Shown here: piece by piece, positions 36,862-46,000 of the stretch | Numbering within the stretch: position 1 is the first letter of the stretch | How the letters are laid out: each line of letters begins with the position of its first letter | From: Streptomyces pactum | Lineage (GTDB): Bacteria; Actinomycetota; Actinomycetes; Streptomycetales; Streptomycetaceae | Direction of reading: 5' to 3' | DNA length: 64,000 bases | Assembly: GCF_002005225.1 (NCBI RefSeq) | Contig: NZ_CP019724.1 | Span: 4,032,501-4,096,500 of the forward strand | Translations under genes and position numbers: made by a program | Notes under the pieces: generated by a model | Told to the model about the DNA's origin: nothing | Seen by the model: the letters and a program-made list of their open reading frames with translations, nothing else | Database searches by the model: none

Positions 36862-37200
36862 TCAGCCCACGGCCGCGTAGTTCTCGTAGATCTCCTCGTC
36901 GTCGAGGGGCACGATGCCGACCCCTCGTTCGTACTCCGTCCGCGCCGTCTCCAGCAGCCGGCGCCAGGAGGTCACGGTGGGCCGCCGGCGCAGCAGTGCG
37001 CGGCGTTCCCGCTCCGTCATGCCTCCCCATACGCCGAACTCGACGCGATTGTCGAGCGCGTCGGCCAGGCACTCGGTCCGCACCGGACATCCGGTGCACA
37101 CCGCCTTGGCCCTGTTCTGCGCTGCTCCCTGAACGAACAATTCGTCCGGATCGGTAGTGCGACAGGCAGCCTGCGCACTCCAGTCGGTTACCCAGCCCAT
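36862..37200 (-). CDS. wblA: WhiB-like iron-sulfur regulator WblA
   Basis: A 112-residue Wbl protein beginning MGWVTDWSAQAACR. Four cysteines (13, 35, 38, 44) bind a [4Fe-4S] cluster, and GVWGGMTERERRALLRRR is the Wbl turn plus basic region. WblA represses antibiotic production and guides development in Streptomyces; its mycobacterial counterpart at this locus is WhiB4. The start at 37200 gives the length I recall; upstream in-frame ATGs at 37251 and 37257 would add 17-19 residues. A long upstream region holds an AdpA-type site. Confidence 0.95.
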   Translation of the reverse strand: MGWVTDWSAQAACRTTDPDELFVQGAAQNRAKAVCTGCPVRTECLADALDNRVEFGVWGGMTERERRALLRRRPTVTSWRRLLETARTEYERGVGIVPLDDEEIYENYAAVG

Positions 37201-37324
37201 ACCGGCGCCGTCCTCTCCCGAATCGAGGCTCCCCCACGGCGGCAGCGGCATATTCACCGCCGCCAGTTGAGGACGTTACGGAAGGCGGGCACAGCGCAAC
37301 ACCCCCTTCGGGCCCAATCTTGAA

Positions 37325-37334
37325 TGGCCCGAAC
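37325..37334. promoter_or_regulatory. Candidate AdpA site upstream of wblA
   Basis: TGGCCCGAAC fits the AdpA consensus TGGCSNGWWY exactly and lies 125 bp upstream of the wblA start. AdpA control of wblA has been reported in S. coelicolor. The consensus is degenerate, so a chance match is possible. The rest of 37201-37660 holds the two divergent promoters and no gene. Confidence 0.4.
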
Positions 37335-37660
37335 GGACTATGGGTAAGCGGCAGATCACCCGGGGGAGTGAGCTGGCGACATGCGTGACGATCCCGGCAT
37401 TCCGGTCATCTCTGTTGCGCCACAACGGACACCCATTGACACACAAGGCGGATTCGGACACGCATCCCACACGCCGTGGCACGCGCCCGTACACACCAAC
37501 GCGCCCCCCAGCGGGGCCCCTCAGAAAAAAGTCGAGCGGATCCGGAACGATTCGGGGTCGCCGGACGTATTGATACGTGGCCTCACTGCTGTGACAGTTG
37601 AGTGCAGCTTAGGCCAAGGCATATACGCGTGTCCGGCGAATGAGAACGTAGGCTGCCTCC

Positions 37661-39931
37661 ATGCCAAAGAAGCGCTCGGGCGGTGGTCTGTCACCAACGC
37701 AGCAGGCCGCCAAGTTCCTCGGTGTCAGTGTGCTCGCGGGAGCAGTGCTGGCCGGCATCGCGTTGCCCGCCGTGGGCGCGCTGGGGCTGGCCGCCAAGGG
37801 GTCGGTGGAGAGTTTCGACGCTCTCCCGGCGAACCTGAAGACACCCCCGCTGAGCCAGCGCACCGCCATCCTCGACGCCGAGGGCGGCACCATCGCCACG
37901 GTGTACTCGCGCGACCGCACGGTGGTCGACCTGAAGGACATCTCGCCGTACATGCAGAAGGCGATCGTCGCGATCGAGGACTCGCGCTTCTACGAGCACG
38001 GCGCGGTCGACCTGAAGGGCGTACTGCGCGCGCTCAACAAGAACGCGCGCAGCGGCGAGGTCTCCGAGGGCGCGTCCACACTCACCCAGCAGTACGTCAA
38101 GAACGTCTTCGTGGAGGAAGCCGGCGACGACCCCACCAAGGTCGCCCAGGCCACCCAGCAGACCATCGGCCGCAAGATCCGCGAGCTGAAGCTCGCCATC
38201 CAGGTCGAGGAGGAGCTGGGCAAGAAGAAGATCCTCGAGAACTACCTGAACATCACCTTCTTCGGCCAGCAGGCCTACGGCGTCGAAGCGGCCGCCCGGC
38301 GCTACTTCTCCAAGAGCGCCAAGGACCTCAACCTCCAGGAGTCCGCCCTCCTGGCCGGCATCGTCCAGTCGCCCAGCCGGTACGACCCGGTCAACGACGA
38401 GGCCGAGGCCACCAAGCGGCGCAACGTGGTCCTGACCCGCATGGCGCAGGTCGGTGACATCTCCCGGGCGGAGGCCGACAAGGCGAAGAAGGCGCCGCTC
38501 GGGCTGGAGGTCAGCCGGCCCAAGAACGGCTGCATCACGGCGGTGAAGAGCTCGAGCTTCTTCTGCGACTACGTGCGCGAGGTGTTCCTGAGCGATCCGG
38601 TCTTCGGCAAGACCCGCAAGGACCGGGCCAAGATCTGGAACCAGGGCGGCCTGACCATCCGCACCACGCTCGACCCGCAGGCCCAGGAGTCGGTGCAGGC
38701 CTCCCTGAAGAGCCACATCTACCAGTCGGACTCGGTGGCCGCGGCGACCACGCTGGTCGAGCCGGGCACCGGCAAGATCCTTGCCATGGGCCAGTCGAAG
38801 CCGTACGGATACGGCAAGAACGAGACCGAGTACAACTACTCGGTCGACGCGGCCTACGGCGGCTCCAACTTCGGCTTCCCGACGGGCTCGACGTTCAAGC
38901 CGTTCCTCGCGGCCGCGGCGCTTGAGGAGGGCGTGCCGGCGACGAAGGAGTACTCGTCGCCGTACGAGATGGATTACCCGAGCCCCGTCCAGACCTGCGG
39001 CAAGCCCTGGATCAACGACGACAACTACCGCGTCGAGAACGAGAACGAGACCGAGGTCGGCCCGTACCGCCTGAAGGAGGCGATGGCCCTGTCGGTCAAC
39101 ACCTACTTCGTGCAGATGCTCTCCGACATCGGTCTGTGCCCGGTGGCCAACATGGCGGACAAGCTGCACGTCCGCCAGGGCAACGGCGACAAGCTGCCGC
39201 AGAACCCCTCCGCCCTCGCCCTCGGCTCGGTCGGCCTGTCCCCCCTGACGATGGCGAACGCGTACGCGACCTTCGCCTCGCGCGGCATGTACTGCACGCC
39301 GGTCGCGATCGAGTCGATCACGCAGAAGGTCGGCAACAAGCGGAAGTCGCTCGAGGTGCCGAAGTCGACGTGCTCGCGGGCCATGAGCGAGAAGACCGCG
39401 GACACCGTGAACACGCTGCTGCGCGGTGTGGTCGACTCCGGTACGGGCAAGGAGGCCGGCCTCAGCGACCGGGACAACGCCGGTAAGACGGGTACGACCG
39501 ACGAGCGCAGGAACGCGTGGTTCGCCGGCTACACGCCGAACCTGTCGGGCGCCGTCTGGGTCGGCAGCGCCACCCAGAAGGTCGAGATGAAGAACATCTC
39601 GATCGGCGGCGTCACCCACCCCCTCGTCTTCGGTGGCGCGGTCCCGGGCCCCATCTGGAAGGACGCCATGACCGGCGCCCTGTCGGGCAAGGACTCCCCG
39701 TCCTTCAACCTCGTCGACATCCCGGACCCCGCCAAGGACAAGGACAAGGGCGACGACGACGGCAACCGGGACGACGGCGGCAACGGCGACGGGGGCAACG
39801 GCGACGGCGGCGTCATCGGCGGCCTGATCGACGGCGGCACGGACAACGGCGGCACCGACGGCGGCTTCCCGGGCAACATCTTCCAGGGACAGGGCAACGG
39901 CGGAAACGGCATCGGCGGGCGGCGCGACTAG
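37661..39931 (+). CDS. Class A penicillin-binding protein (glycosyltransferase/transpeptidase)
   Basis: A 756-residue bifunctional peptidoglycan synthase. A basic N-terminus and one membrane helix (FLGVSVLAGAVLAGIALPAV) anchor it. The GT51 domain shows IEDSRFYEHGAVD (Glu106) and GASTLTQQYVKN. The transpeptidase domain shows the Ser410 motif GSTFKPF, SVN at 478-480 and KTGTT at 609. The C-terminus is a Gly/Asp/Asn-rich tail. A TAGGCT -10 box 6 nt before the ATG suggests a leaderless transcript. Divergent from wblA; corresponds to PonA2 (Rv3682) by position. A perfect 21-bp terminator lies beyond the stop. Confidence 0.95.
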   Translation: MPKKRSGGGLSPTQQAAKFLGVSVLAGAVLAGIALPAVGALGLAAKGSVESFDALPANLKTPPLSQRTAILDAEGGTIATVYSRDRTVVDLKDISPYMQKAIVAIEDSRFYEHGAVDLKGVLRALNKNARSGEVSEGASTLTQQYVKNVFVEEAGDDPTKVAQATQQTIGRKIRELKLAIQVEEELGKKKILENYLNITFFGQQAYGVEAAARRYFSKSAKDLNLQESALLAGIVQSPSRYDPVNDEAEATKRRNVVLTRMAQVGDISRAEADKAKKAPLGLEVSRPKNGCITAVKSSSFFCDYVREVFLSDPVFGKTRKDRAKIWNQGGLTIRTTLDPQAQESVQASLKSHIYQSDSVAAATTLVEPGTGKILAMGQSKPYGYGKNETEYNYSVDAAYGGSNFGFPTGSTFKPFLAAAALEEGVPATKEYSSPYEMDYPSPVQTCGKPWINDDNYRVENENETEVGPYRLKEAMALSVNTYFVQMLSDIGLCPVANMADKLHVRQGNGDKLPQNPSALALGSVGLSPLTMANAYATFASRGMYCTPVAIESITQKVGNKRKSLEVPKSTCSRAMSEKTADTVNTLLRGVVDSGTGKEAGLSDRDNAGKTGTTDERRNAWFAGYTPNLSGAVWVGSATQKVEMKNISIGGVTHPLVFGGAVPGPIWKDAMTGALSGKDSPSFNLVDIPDPAKDKDKGDDDGNRDDGGNGDGGNGDGGVIGGLIDGGTDNGGTDGGFPGNIFQGQGNGGNGIGGRRD

Positions 39932-39945
39932 GCCCCCCGCACGCC

Positions 39946-40029
39946 ACCGGACTGACAGACGCACGACGGACCCACTGACGCACGACGGGCCATCTGACGC
40001 ACCGCGGGCCCACTGACGCACGACTGACG
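39946..40029. repeat. Imperfect about 20-bp direct repeats after the PBP gene
   Basis: CTGACGCACGACGG-type units recur four or five times between the PBP stop and the terminator (for example near 39953, 39976, 39995 and 40014). Spacing is irregular. They look like another short intergenic repeat of this genome. Confidence 0.6.
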
Positions 40030-40039
40030 CACCACAACG

Positions 40040-40083
40040 AAGACCGGCGGCCCCTTCCTCACGAGGAAGGGGCCGCCGGTCTT
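40040..40083. terminator. Perfect 21-bp bidirectional terminator
   Basis: AAGACCGGCGGCCCCTTCCT plus C (40040-40060) pairs perfectly with 40063-40083. It separates the convergent PBP and GatB/YqeY genes and would stop transcription from both sides. Confidence 0.93.
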
Positions 40084-40133
40084 GGCCGGTTCTCCGGGGA
40101 GACGGTCACCCGCGCTGGCGGGGAGGCCTCCGA

Positions 40134-40598
40134 TCAGCCGGCCAGCAGCTTCTTCACCACGGCGGCGACCCGGCCGCCTTCGGCCTGCCCGGCCACCTTC
40201 GGGTTCACGATCTTCATGACGGCGCCCATGGCCCGCGGCCCCTCGGCACCGGCCGCCTTCGCCTCCTCGACGGCCTGCGCGACGATCGCGTTCAGCTCGT
40301 CGTCGGAAAGCTGCTTGGGCAGGTAGGCGGCGAGCACCTCGCCCTCCGCCTTCTCCCGCTCGGCGCTCTCGGCGCGGCCGCCCTGTGCGAAGGCCTCGGC
40401 GGCCTCACGGCGCTTCTTCGCCTCGCGGGTGATCACCTTCTGCACCTCGTCGTCGGAGAGCTCCCGCTTCTGCTTCCCCGCGACCTCCTCCTTGGTGATC
40501 GCGGCGAGCGTCAGCCGGAGCGTCGAGGAGCGGAGCTCGTCGCGCTCCTTGATCGCGGCGTTGAGGTCGTCCTGCAGCTTCGACTTGAGCGTGGTCAT
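40134..40598 (-). CDS. GatB/YqeY domain protein
   Basis: A 154-residue helical protein beginning MTTLKSKLQDDLNAAIKERD, with ITREAKKRREAAEAF, AAYLPKQLSDDELNAIV and GAVMKIVNPKVAGQAEGGRV, all typical of YqeY. Related to the tail of GatB (Asp/Glu-tRNA amidotransferase), but the freestanding form has no settled function. No ribosome site precedes the ATG; GACAAT lies a few bases upstream, so it may be leaderless. Divergent from the phosphoesterase gene. Confidence 0.92.
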   Translation of the reverse strand: MTTLKSKLQDDLNAAIKERDELRSSTLRLTLAAITKEEVAGKQKRELSDDEVQKVITREAKKRREAAEAFAQGGRAESAEREKAEGEVLAAYLPKQLSDDELNAIVAQAVEEAKAAGAEGPRAMGAVMKIVNPKVAGQAEGGRVAAVVKKLLAG

Positions 40599-40708
40599 GG
40601 GGGTGATTGTCGCAGGTGCGGGAGGAAGGACGCCCGCTGATTTCCGGCGTCCGGGTCCCGCGCCCTCGCGCGGTCGGCCCTGGCCACCGCGTCTGACACG
40701 ATGGACGC

Positions 40709-41635
40709 ATGCGCGCGCGATACGGAGTACCCCTGGGAATCACGGCGGTTGGCGCCGCCGGTCTGCTCTACGCGGCGGGCTTCGAGGCCCGCTCGTTCCG
40801 CCTCCGACGGGTGACGGTCCCCGTCCTGCCCTCCGGCATGCGCCCCCTGCGCGTCCTTCAGGTCTCCGACATCCACATGGTCGGCGGCCAGCGCAAGAAG
40901 CAGCGCTGGCTGCGCTCGCTGGCGGGCCTGCGCCCCGACTTCGTGATCAACACCGGCGACAACCTGTCCGACCCCGAGGGCGTCCCGGAGGTCCTGGACT
41001 CCCTGGGCCCCCTGATGGAGTTCCCGGGCGCCTACGTCTTCGGCTCCAACGACTACTACGGCCCCAAGCTGCGCAACCCCGCCCGGTACCTGATCGAGAA
41101 GGCCCAGGGCCGACACGGGCTGAACGGCAACGCGCCCGCCGACGGAGTCGTCCACAACCCCTGGGAAGAGCTCCGCGACGGCTTCGACGCCGCAGGCTGG
41201 CAGAACCTCACCAACACCCGCGGCACCCTCAAGGTCGAGGGCGTGTCCGTCGAGCTGACGGGACTGGACGACCCGCACATCAAACGGGACCGGTACGCGG
41301 AGGTGGCGGGCGGCCCGTCGGGCACGGCGGACTTCTCGATGGGCGTGGTCCACGCGCCGTACCTGCGCGTCCTGGACTCCTACACGGCGGACGGCTACCC
41401 GCTGGTCCTGGCGGGCCACACCCACGGCGGACAGCTCTGCATCCCCTTCTACGGCGCCCTGGTCACCAACTGCGACCTGGACACGGAGCGCGTGAAGGGC
41501 CTGTCGACACACACGGCCGAGGGCCGTACTGCCTACCTCCACGTGTCGGCCGGTTGCGGTACGAACAGGTACACACCGGTACGTTTCGCCTGCCCACCGG
41601 AGGCGACGCTGCTGACGCTGGTGGGACGGGACTAG
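40709..41635 (+). CDS. Membrane-anchored metallophosphoesterase (Rv3683-like)
   Basis: A 308-residue calcineurin-type phosphoesterase. After an N-terminal hydrophobic segment (GITAVGAAGLLYAAGF) it shows VSDIHM (DxH), NTGDNLSD (GDN), GSNDYYG and AGHTHGGQL, the full set of metal ligands. N-terminal anchoring suggests action at the outer face of the membrane, perhaps on nucleotides or lipid phosphates; YkuE-type relatives hydrolyse UDP-linked lipids. By position it is the last member of the conserved actinobacterial block. Confidence 0.9.
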   Translation: MRARYGVPLGITAVGAAGLLYAAGFEARSFRLRRVTVPVLPSGMRPLRVLQVSDIHMVGGQRKKQRWLRSLAGLRPDFVINTGDNLSDPEGVPEVLDSLGPLMEFPGAYVFGSNDYYGPKLRNPARYLIEKAQGRHGLNGNAPADGVVHNPWEELRDGFDAAGWQNLTNTRGTLKVEGVSVELTGLDDPHIKRDRYAEVAGGPSGTADFSMGVVHAPYLRVLDSYTADGYPLVLAGHTHGGQLCIPFYGALVTNCDLDTERVKGLSTHTAEGRTAYLHVSAGCGTNRYTPVRFACPPEATLLTLVGRD

Positions 41636-41746
41636 GGACCCGCGCTCGGGTACGGGTGGGGTTGGGACCGGGAGTGGGGGGAGCCGGAGTAACCCACACG
41701 GCTCACCCACATCGCCCGCTATGTCCGGTCTGCCTAGCGTGAGGCC

Positions 41747-42499
41747 ATGACAGCCCCGATACCCAGGGACATCCCGGACCTCCCCGCGGTCCCGGGCCCG
41801 CCGAAACTGCTGCCCTCCCCCGTCCCGGCCACGGCCGTCGTGCCCCCCGTGCGCCGCCCGCTGGTCGCCACCTTCCGCCTCCTGACCGCACTGCTGGCCC
41901 TGACGGGCATCACGATCGAACTCCTCGCAGGCGGCGGCCCGGCCACGAATCCCCTGAGTCACTTCACCACCCAGAGCAGCATCCTGCTGGCGCTCGTCAT
42001 GCTCGCCTCCGCCCGCCGGGCCTGGTCCGCCCGCCACCCCCTGTCGGGCGCCCTCACCGGCGCGGCCCTGCTCTACGTCACCGCCGCCGGCCTCGTCCAC
42101 CACCTGCTCCTGGCCAACGCGGCGAGCCCCTTCGCCACCCCGGACAGCACGGGCCCCGGCTGGCACACGGTCGCGGCCCACCTCCTGAACACGGCCGTCC
42201 CCGTCGCCGCGGCCCTGGACTGGCTCCTGCTCACCGCCCCCGGCCGCCTGCACCTGCGCCAGGCCGCCGCGTGGCTCCTCTACCCCCTGGCCTACCTGAC
42301 CTTCTCCCTTGGCCGCGGCGAGCTCCTCATCCCCGGCACCCAGGACCGCTACCTCTACCCCTTCCTCGACGTCGACCAGCACGGCTACAAGGGCGTCCTG
42401 GGCAACGCCCTCCTCCTCGGCCTCGCCCTCTACGCCCTGGGCGTCCTCCTCGTGGCCCTCGACCACATCCGCCCGAACCCGCTCCGCCGCCGCTGGTAA
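41747..42499 (+). CDS. Pr6Pr-type integral membrane protein
   Basis: A 250-residue protein with a Pro-rich cytoplasmic start and six predicted membrane helices, for example FRLLTALLALTGITIELLAG and LLLGLALYALGVLLVALDHI. NPLSHFTTQSSILLAL and LTFSLGRGELL fit the Pr6Pr family. A TAGCGT -10 box (41735-41740) lies 6 nt before the ATG, so the transcript is probably leaderless. Function unknown. Confidence 0.8.
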   Translation: MTAPIPRDIPDLPAVPGPPKLLPSPVPATAVVPPVRRPLVATFRLLTALLALTGITIELLAGGGPATNPLSHFTTQSSILLALVMLASARRAWSARHPLSGALTGAALLYVTAAGLVHHLLLANAASPFATPDSTGPGWHTVAAHLLNTAVPVAAALDWLLLTAPGRLHLRQAAAWLLYPLAYLTFSLGRGELLIPGTQDRYLYPFLDVDQHGYKGVLGNALLLGLALYALGVLLVALDHIRPNPLRRRW

Positions 42500-42566
42500 A
42501 CCGGATTTCGCCTCCGGCCGCCGGTGGGCTAAAGTAAACGACGTCGCCGCGACGAGCAGCGACGAT

Positions 42567-42640
<74 letters not shown>

Positions 42641-43081
42641 CAGTGAAGTACCAGGTCAGGGGCCTGATCCGCAGTGCGGGTCGGGTCCCTGAGTGGTTTC
42701 TGGGGCGTTGGCTCGGATGACTCGGCTCCGTTCGCTCGGAGAGGCAGGGCGGTGCCGGGGGCCGGGCTTGCCTTGCCCCGACGGTCGGTCCGTCCCCGAG
42801 GGGAGGGCGCTCAGCGGCGCCATGAGCGTTTCGTTCAAGGTCACGTCTTCCCCGGCCCTCTGCTGTGCTACCCGGTGCAACGGCTGAGCCACGCGGTGGA
42901 ACTTCCGCCGTACGAAGCCCAGAGTGGACGACGTAGTGGAGCGCGCCGCACGCCGTTTGGGGTTTCACGGCGGGCCTTGGAATCAGCCGTTGGTTACCGA
43001 GAGCTCCAAGTCCGGGACTACCGCAGCGCGTTGGAGTCATCCCGCCGCGTGGAGCGGCGGGGTGACGGCTCGTTGAGGGGC
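42641..43081. other. Spacer after the tRNA, no supported gene
   Basis: The first part (42661-42692) forms an imperfect hairpin (GGGCCTGATCCGCA against TGCGGGTCGGGTCC, with G-T pairs) that could end the tRNA transcript. The rest has frames on both strands without coding bias. No copy of the tRNA 3' end, as expected for an att site, was seen by eye. Confidence 0.4.
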
Positions 43082-46000
43082 TCAGTCTGGTGAGTGCAAG
43101 GCGATGCGCGCGTCCGGTCCCTGCCACCCGTCGAGGGCCCTCCAGACAGTGCCCACTCCGAAGATGTCCTTCAGCGCACCCGCCGCCCAGTCGTCCGTCG
43201 GTGGCTCGGACAGGACCAGGAATCGGTGATCGAAGGCCCGGGACGACAGGTGCTCGAGCTCCATGAGCCGTGCCGCCCCTGCGCGCAGGTCGGCGTAGGC
43301 CGAACGTCCCGCGCCCAGCACTTCGTAGAGGAAGAAGCCCTTCGGACCGTCCACGACGACGTCGGCCGTCGAGGAGTCCGAGGGGCGCAAACCGGCCCTC
43401 AGAAGGGCGGCCTTCAGCTCGAAGCGCACGGCTTCGTGGGTGTTGCACACTCTGTCGGCCTCCGCATCGAGCCCCAAGGCGCGTGCAAGGGCCTCGCCGA
43501 ACGCCGGCTGCCCGGTGGGCTCGGACGCGGAGGTGTCCGTGGGGGCGGCAGTGTCCATGGTGTGGGTGTCCTTGGGGTAGGTGTCCATGGTGTGGGTGTC
43601 CTTGGGGTAGGTGTCCTTGGTGTAGGTGTCCTTGGTGTAGGTGTCCTGGTGCTCGTGCCTCGTCGCGAGCTGCGATGACGTCGCCTGGCCGGTCGCCGGC
43701 GTCTCGTCGGTCTCGGTCCCGTCCCCGTCCTGCCGTGCGGGATCCGAGTCGTGCGGCACCGTGCGGGCGGGCTCGGTTCCGGTCTCCGTCCGGGGAGCCG
43801 GTTCGCCGTCGAACCCACGGGACAGTTCTTCGCGTGCCTGGGCCAGAGGGCCGGCCCATTGCTCGAGGACGGGGTCGGCCGCCAGGGCCGTGGACAGGTC
43901 AGGCGTTCTGGAGGTGACGGCGTGACGTGTGCGCTGGGCGAGGTCCGCCAGGGCGCTCAGCCGCTCCCGATCCACGGACCCGAGGAGACGCCATACGCTG
44001 AGCCAGTCGACCCGGTCCCGGCGCAGGCAGCGGTTGGCCATGCCCTTCAATTCCGAAAGGCGGTCCGCGGTGCCGGGCGGGACCGTGCCATGACCCTCGA
44101 CGATGTCCTGGAGGGCGCCCAGTGCCCCCAGATAGCGCGGTGCCATCCGGGCGCTGATGGGCTTGCGGCCGAAGTCACCGGCTGCGACGAGGCTCACCGG
44201 CCCCTCGTTCCGCGTCACCCAGGCTTCCAGCCGGGAACCGGCCTTGGGTGCGGGTTCCCCGTGCCGGGACACGAGAAGCAGGGTCCGCTCGGTCGCCGGA
44301 GCAAGAGCCTTGACCTTCCAGTGCGCACCCGGGCCCGGGCCGAGCACACGCACCTTGACAGGGGTGCCGACGGGCAGTTCCCCCTCGTTCCGGGGCCTGG
44401 TGTCCTGCGACGTACCGGCGGTCGCCGGCGGGGAGGCCGCACCGGGCGCCGAGGGCGAGGAAGGGGAGGAAGGGGAGGACGTGGAGGCGTCGTCGTCTTC
44501 GTCGGTGGGGCCGAGTTCTCGGGGCAGCGGCGTCGTGTGCAGGACGGTGAGCGTCTGAGTGCTGCGCGTCAGCGCGACGTACAGTTGGCGCAGTCCGGCC
44601 GGGCCACGGTCGGCGATGGTCGACGGCTCCAGGACCAGTACGTGGTCGAACTCCATCCCCTTGGCCTGCACGGCGGGCAGCACGAACACCGTGCGCAGCT
44701 CCTCCTCGGTCATACCCTCCACACTGTGCACGCGGCGGCGGACCTCATCGAGCCAGTCGGAGTCGTCGGGTACGACGACGGCGATCGACCGCAGGGACTG
44801 CCCGTCATCGGTGCCGACGAGCCGAGCCGCACGTGCCGTGGCCTCTTCCAGCAGGTCCCAGGGGTTCGTCGGAACGAGCCGAACCGCATCGTCGCCGGCC
44901 ACCCGCACAGCGGTCGGGTAGGGCAGGGAGGGCGCCACCGCTCGGGCCAGGGGCGCCACGAACTCCATGATCTCGGCGGGCACCCGGTAGCTGGTGTTCA
45001 GCTCCGCCACCCGCCAGTCCCCGTGGTCCGAGAGGAGCCCGCCCAGCCGCTCCCAGTTTGTGTAAGCGTGTGGACCGGTGGCCTGCGCCAGGTCACCGAG
45101 TACCGTCATGGAGCCGGTCGGGCAGCGCCTGCGCAGCGACCGGGCCTGCATCGGGGTCAGGTCCTGGGCCTCGTCGACGACGATGTGCCGGTACCGCTGC
45201 GGGGTGTCGCCGGCGATCAGGAAGCGTAGTTCTTCGAGGCAGACCAGATCGTCCTGGGTCCAGGGGTCGTCGTCCGCGTTGTCCGCCCTCGGCCGCCGGA
45301 GGGCGGCCTGCTCCTCCTCGTCGAGGTCCGTCGCGGCGCATTCGCGCAGCCTGCTTCGCGAGTCGAGCAGGCTGCGCAGCGCCTCTTCGGGGCTCAGCGC
45401 GGGCCATGTCCGCTCGACGAGGGCCGTGACCTGCCGGTTGCGCTCCAGATCGCGGCGTACGGTCCGGTCCCGGCTACGGCGCGGGGCGATCCGTACGAGC
45501 TCGCTCAGGAGCCGGTCGACCAGCAGGGTGCGAAAGCGGTCCCTGCGCACCCGGTACGCTCCGGCACCCTGGCGGGCGTCCTGGAGGAGGCCGAGCACCT
45601 CCGAGCGCGGGAGACGGAGGGCCAGACTGCCCACGGTGACGACGAAGGCCGCCTCGTCCTGGGCGTGCGAGGGTGCGGAGACCAGGGAGTCCAGGGCTTC
45701 CGGCCGGCACTCGCTCTCCACGCGTCGTCGCAGGACGGCCGCCATCCGTTCGTCGGACTTCACCAGCCGTGCGGCGACGGAGTCGGCACCGCGGATCTCC
45801 CCTTCCCACAGTCGCGCCCGCTGCACCGCGGTGACGTCGCGGGTGCCGAGGGTGGGCAGTACGCGGCCCACGTAGTCGAGGAAGTTCTGGTGCGGCCCGA
45901 CGACCAGGATGTCCTGGGCCGGGAAATGGCCGTTGTTGACGAGCCAGGTCACGCGGTGCAGGCCGACCGCGGACTTGCCGGTTCCGGGACCGCCCTGGAT

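Noticed and set aside
37691..40021. 776-codon minus-strand frame opposite the PBP gene
   Set aside because: Antisense shadow of the class A PBP; it even runs through the intergenic repeats, as expected for a non-coding frame.
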